A DNA stretch of 6,383 nucleotides. Origin: Candidatus Methanomethylophilaceae archaeon (GTDB taxonomy: Archaea; Thermoplasmatota; Thermoplasmata; Methanomassiliicoccales; Methanomethylophilaceae). The notes under the pieces were generated by a model. The model ran no database searches, was not told where the DNA came from, and saw nothing but the letters and a program-made list of their open reading frames with translations. The stretch's first letter is position 1. The number at the start of each line of letters is the position of its first letter. The position numbers were made by a program, and so were the translations under genes. Positions 5,901-6,383 of the stretch are shown piece by piece. Where the stretch lies: assembly GCA_017395275.1 (NCBI GenBank), contig JAFPVN010000184.1, positions 1 to 6,383 of the forward strand, given 5' to 3'.

Positions 5901-6383
5901 ATACACTCACTGAATGCGGAAACATCAATAAATCTAACACCGCTTGGAACTGTGTATGATGTCCATGTTTTTCCGATAGGGTACTTGATTAAAGTGATTT
6001 TATCCTTGTCGAAGAGTACGCCCTCAATTGAACTATAGTTCGGATTGCCATTACTGACAACAATGGATGTCAGGCTTGTGCATCCGCTGAACACATAAAG
6101 TCCGATAGATGCGACTGAGTTACCAATGGTTATTGTTGTCAGAGATGCACATCCAGAAAATGCATAATTTCCGATAGAGGTCACCGAATTCGGAATAGTG
6201 ACGGATGTCAGGCTTGTGCATCCACTGAATGAATAATTCCAAATCCGATACGAATTGCCATTTATCGTTTCAGGTAATACTACTGAATGTTCCTCTCCAA
6301 TGTACTTGATCAGATAATACGTGTTCCCATTGTTTCCACAAATATATTTCCCATCAACAATACTCACCGTAGCGTCTTCTGCA
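2984..6383 (-). CDS. Giant BspA-type LRR / InlB-repeat surface protein with C-terminal membrane anchor (N-terminus outside window)
   Basis: 1132 residues are visible and the start is beyond the right edge. The GTG at 6367 is not a convincing start, because the frame continues upstream as AEDAT, which looks like sequence just after a signal-peptide cleavage site. Numbering Val 6367 as residue 1, BspA-type LRRs (YSFSGCTSLTSVTIPNSVTSIG) occupy about 42-200 and 279-400. Each block includes an island of the form NPNYSSIEGVLFDKDK. A Listeria-Bacteroides/InlB B-repeat-like domain follows (535-602, DFVGWF then LYARYV), then a beta-rich region and a second, looser copy (690-753). Residues 754-1090 form a long segment I do not recognise. 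One hydrophobic helix (about 1101-1123) precedes the tail RKRA, placing the body outside the cell. The role is probably adhesion to host or microbial glycans or proteins. Base composition looks more A+T-rich than the toxin-antitoxin genes. Architecture is sure; ligand unknown. Confidence -1.
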   Translation of the reverse strand, partial: AEDATVSIVDGKYICGNNGNTYYLIKYIGEEHSVVLPETINGNSYRIWNYSFSGCTSLTSVTIPNSVTSIGNYAFSGCASLTTITIGNSVASIGLYVFSGCTSLTSIVVSNGNPNYSSIEGVLFDKDKITLIKYPIGKTWTSYTVPSGVRFIDVSAFSECITLSSITISDSVISIRSFAFGGCSSLSSITLGNSVKTISNYTFNECTSLTTVVNRSLLPITLGSTDYGGVASNATSVEGEVLTTTQSDFTITYNNLSMICMIGNYTGNAQQLDTNGMLIGLEIYDIVRIQGGCFNGNNTLVSIRIYGTVTDIADDAFYGCKSLSSIDVEGNNNYYCSIDGVLFTKDRKTLVAYPAGKEGMYYTIPGGVEVIGDHAFSCNKNLIQLTIPESVTFISRYAFEYTAHLSEIVNLSDVVFAEIDFVRFSGCYNVVLDSEDSAIKTTDDGFIYISATNNDKNVGRYYTNCPLIIAYTGSYEVITLPLSLDGSFDYIWYDRSLLEYNPYKVFDKQFYEFDGSTSVLGTYTIGQTYVESEGRMIRVGTISFNTDGGSTISMIYGTPGTVVSAPQNPIKEGYDFVGWFTNEQFYGNEYTFTTIPESDVRLYARYVPSMHVIRVNVNDGNMGRVDISELNGIPYDSVVTVDDGSITVDGKTIRLIPADMTVDSVYSIQSISIPNGYVIKGDTEITITFVRSVRQYSVQFIALGEVFHSENVDYGSPVNYTGVGNNPMIAHVQYYFQNWRDYQAGTIVTGNLTYYAYYLGDITSWDTVDNCAHIEAKINSLSINRDLLLSLLSSNLNSVKIDLPDATIVIPLANATVIMPDTIADSYTISMSGILSDETKRMIIPDNITEQSILEYKRYFDRYPVAAIGTPIDSGINKNTCTLKWSLLPFIRGLEFKIYCLSLDNDSWSCHEVTYVSDDNGVTFELSDMVMYAAFVYGGISDDSFEIKGKVGEKVVEIDVTDMIIDDAVKTVSLGVESGWNIVLPASSIVGKEGTIRASVETVSSNTVTDGGAVIPRLQNSTVYSINLSVGDESITTFSSAIKLSLPYKLADGEDPKNLIVLYVADGQIKEEIPCDYSDGFVSFETTHLSLYAVAYEEPNSGLEFPIMYIGIGAVVVLAVLGAAIFIMRKRA
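6170..6223 (-). repeat. LRR-coding segment shared with the left LRR gene
   Basis: Matches 197-250 of the left LRR gene at 51 of 54 bases, same strand and same codon phase. It encodes CTSLTSVTIPNSVTSIG here and CTSLTSVTIPSSVTSIG on the left. The two surface-protein genes are therefore paralogous, and the DNA identity is long enough that recombination or gene conversion between them is conceivable. Confidence -1.

Noticed and set aside
6365..6367. GTG at 6367 as the start of the large LRR gene
   Set aside because: The frame stays open to the window edge, and a start here would leave a membrane-anchored surface protein without a signal peptide.

Overview
The window looks archaeal, most likely a gut or rumen methanogen of the Methanomassiliicoccales (Methanomethylophilaceae type). 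This is inferred from the protein families and signals, not from a marker gene. The clues are huge BspA-type leucine-rich-repeat surface proteins anchored by one C-terminal membrane helix with a short basic tail and no LPXTG sorting signal, TATA-like boxes about 25 nt from probable starts, and a mixture of apparently leaderless and Shine-Dalgarno-led genes. A gut bacterium sharing these families is not excluded. Every gene I can support is on the minus strand, so the window reads right to left.

Right part (6383 to 2984): a very large secreted LRR protein. Its N-terminus, including the expected signal peptide, lies beyond the right edge. BspA-type repeats are followed by Listeria-Bacteroides (InlB B-repeat-like) beta domains, a long unassigned stalk and a C-terminal membrane anchor. 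A hairpin with a pyrimidine tract follows the stop.

Middle (2934 to 841): two compact toxin-antitoxin-like modules in a row. The first is a minimal nucleotidyltransferase (MNT) gene overlapping a HEPN gene (2763 to 2010). The second is a VbhA-like antitoxin one base ahead of a class I Fic AMP-transferase (1807 to 1048), followed by a 50-residue helix-turn-helix protein (993 to 841). An 82-bp sequence is present upstream of each module, at 2853-2934 and 1880-1961, with only two mismatches. The MNT-HEPN pair is therefore bracketed by long direct repeats, which suggests a cassette gained by, or removable through, recombination.

Left part (about 650 to 1): the 5' portion of a second LRR surface protein, cut by the left edge. 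Its promoter-like box, ATG and signal peptide fit together only if a run of ten G (622-631 on the + strand as C) is one base shorter. With ten, the frame is closed from that ATG. This is either a homopolymer sequencing error or a phase-variable ON/OFF tract controlling a surface adhesin.

Together the window is an accessory region: variable surface adhesins flanking stress or defence modules. Both modules belong to families linked to nucleotide transfer onto proteins (MNT and Fic).
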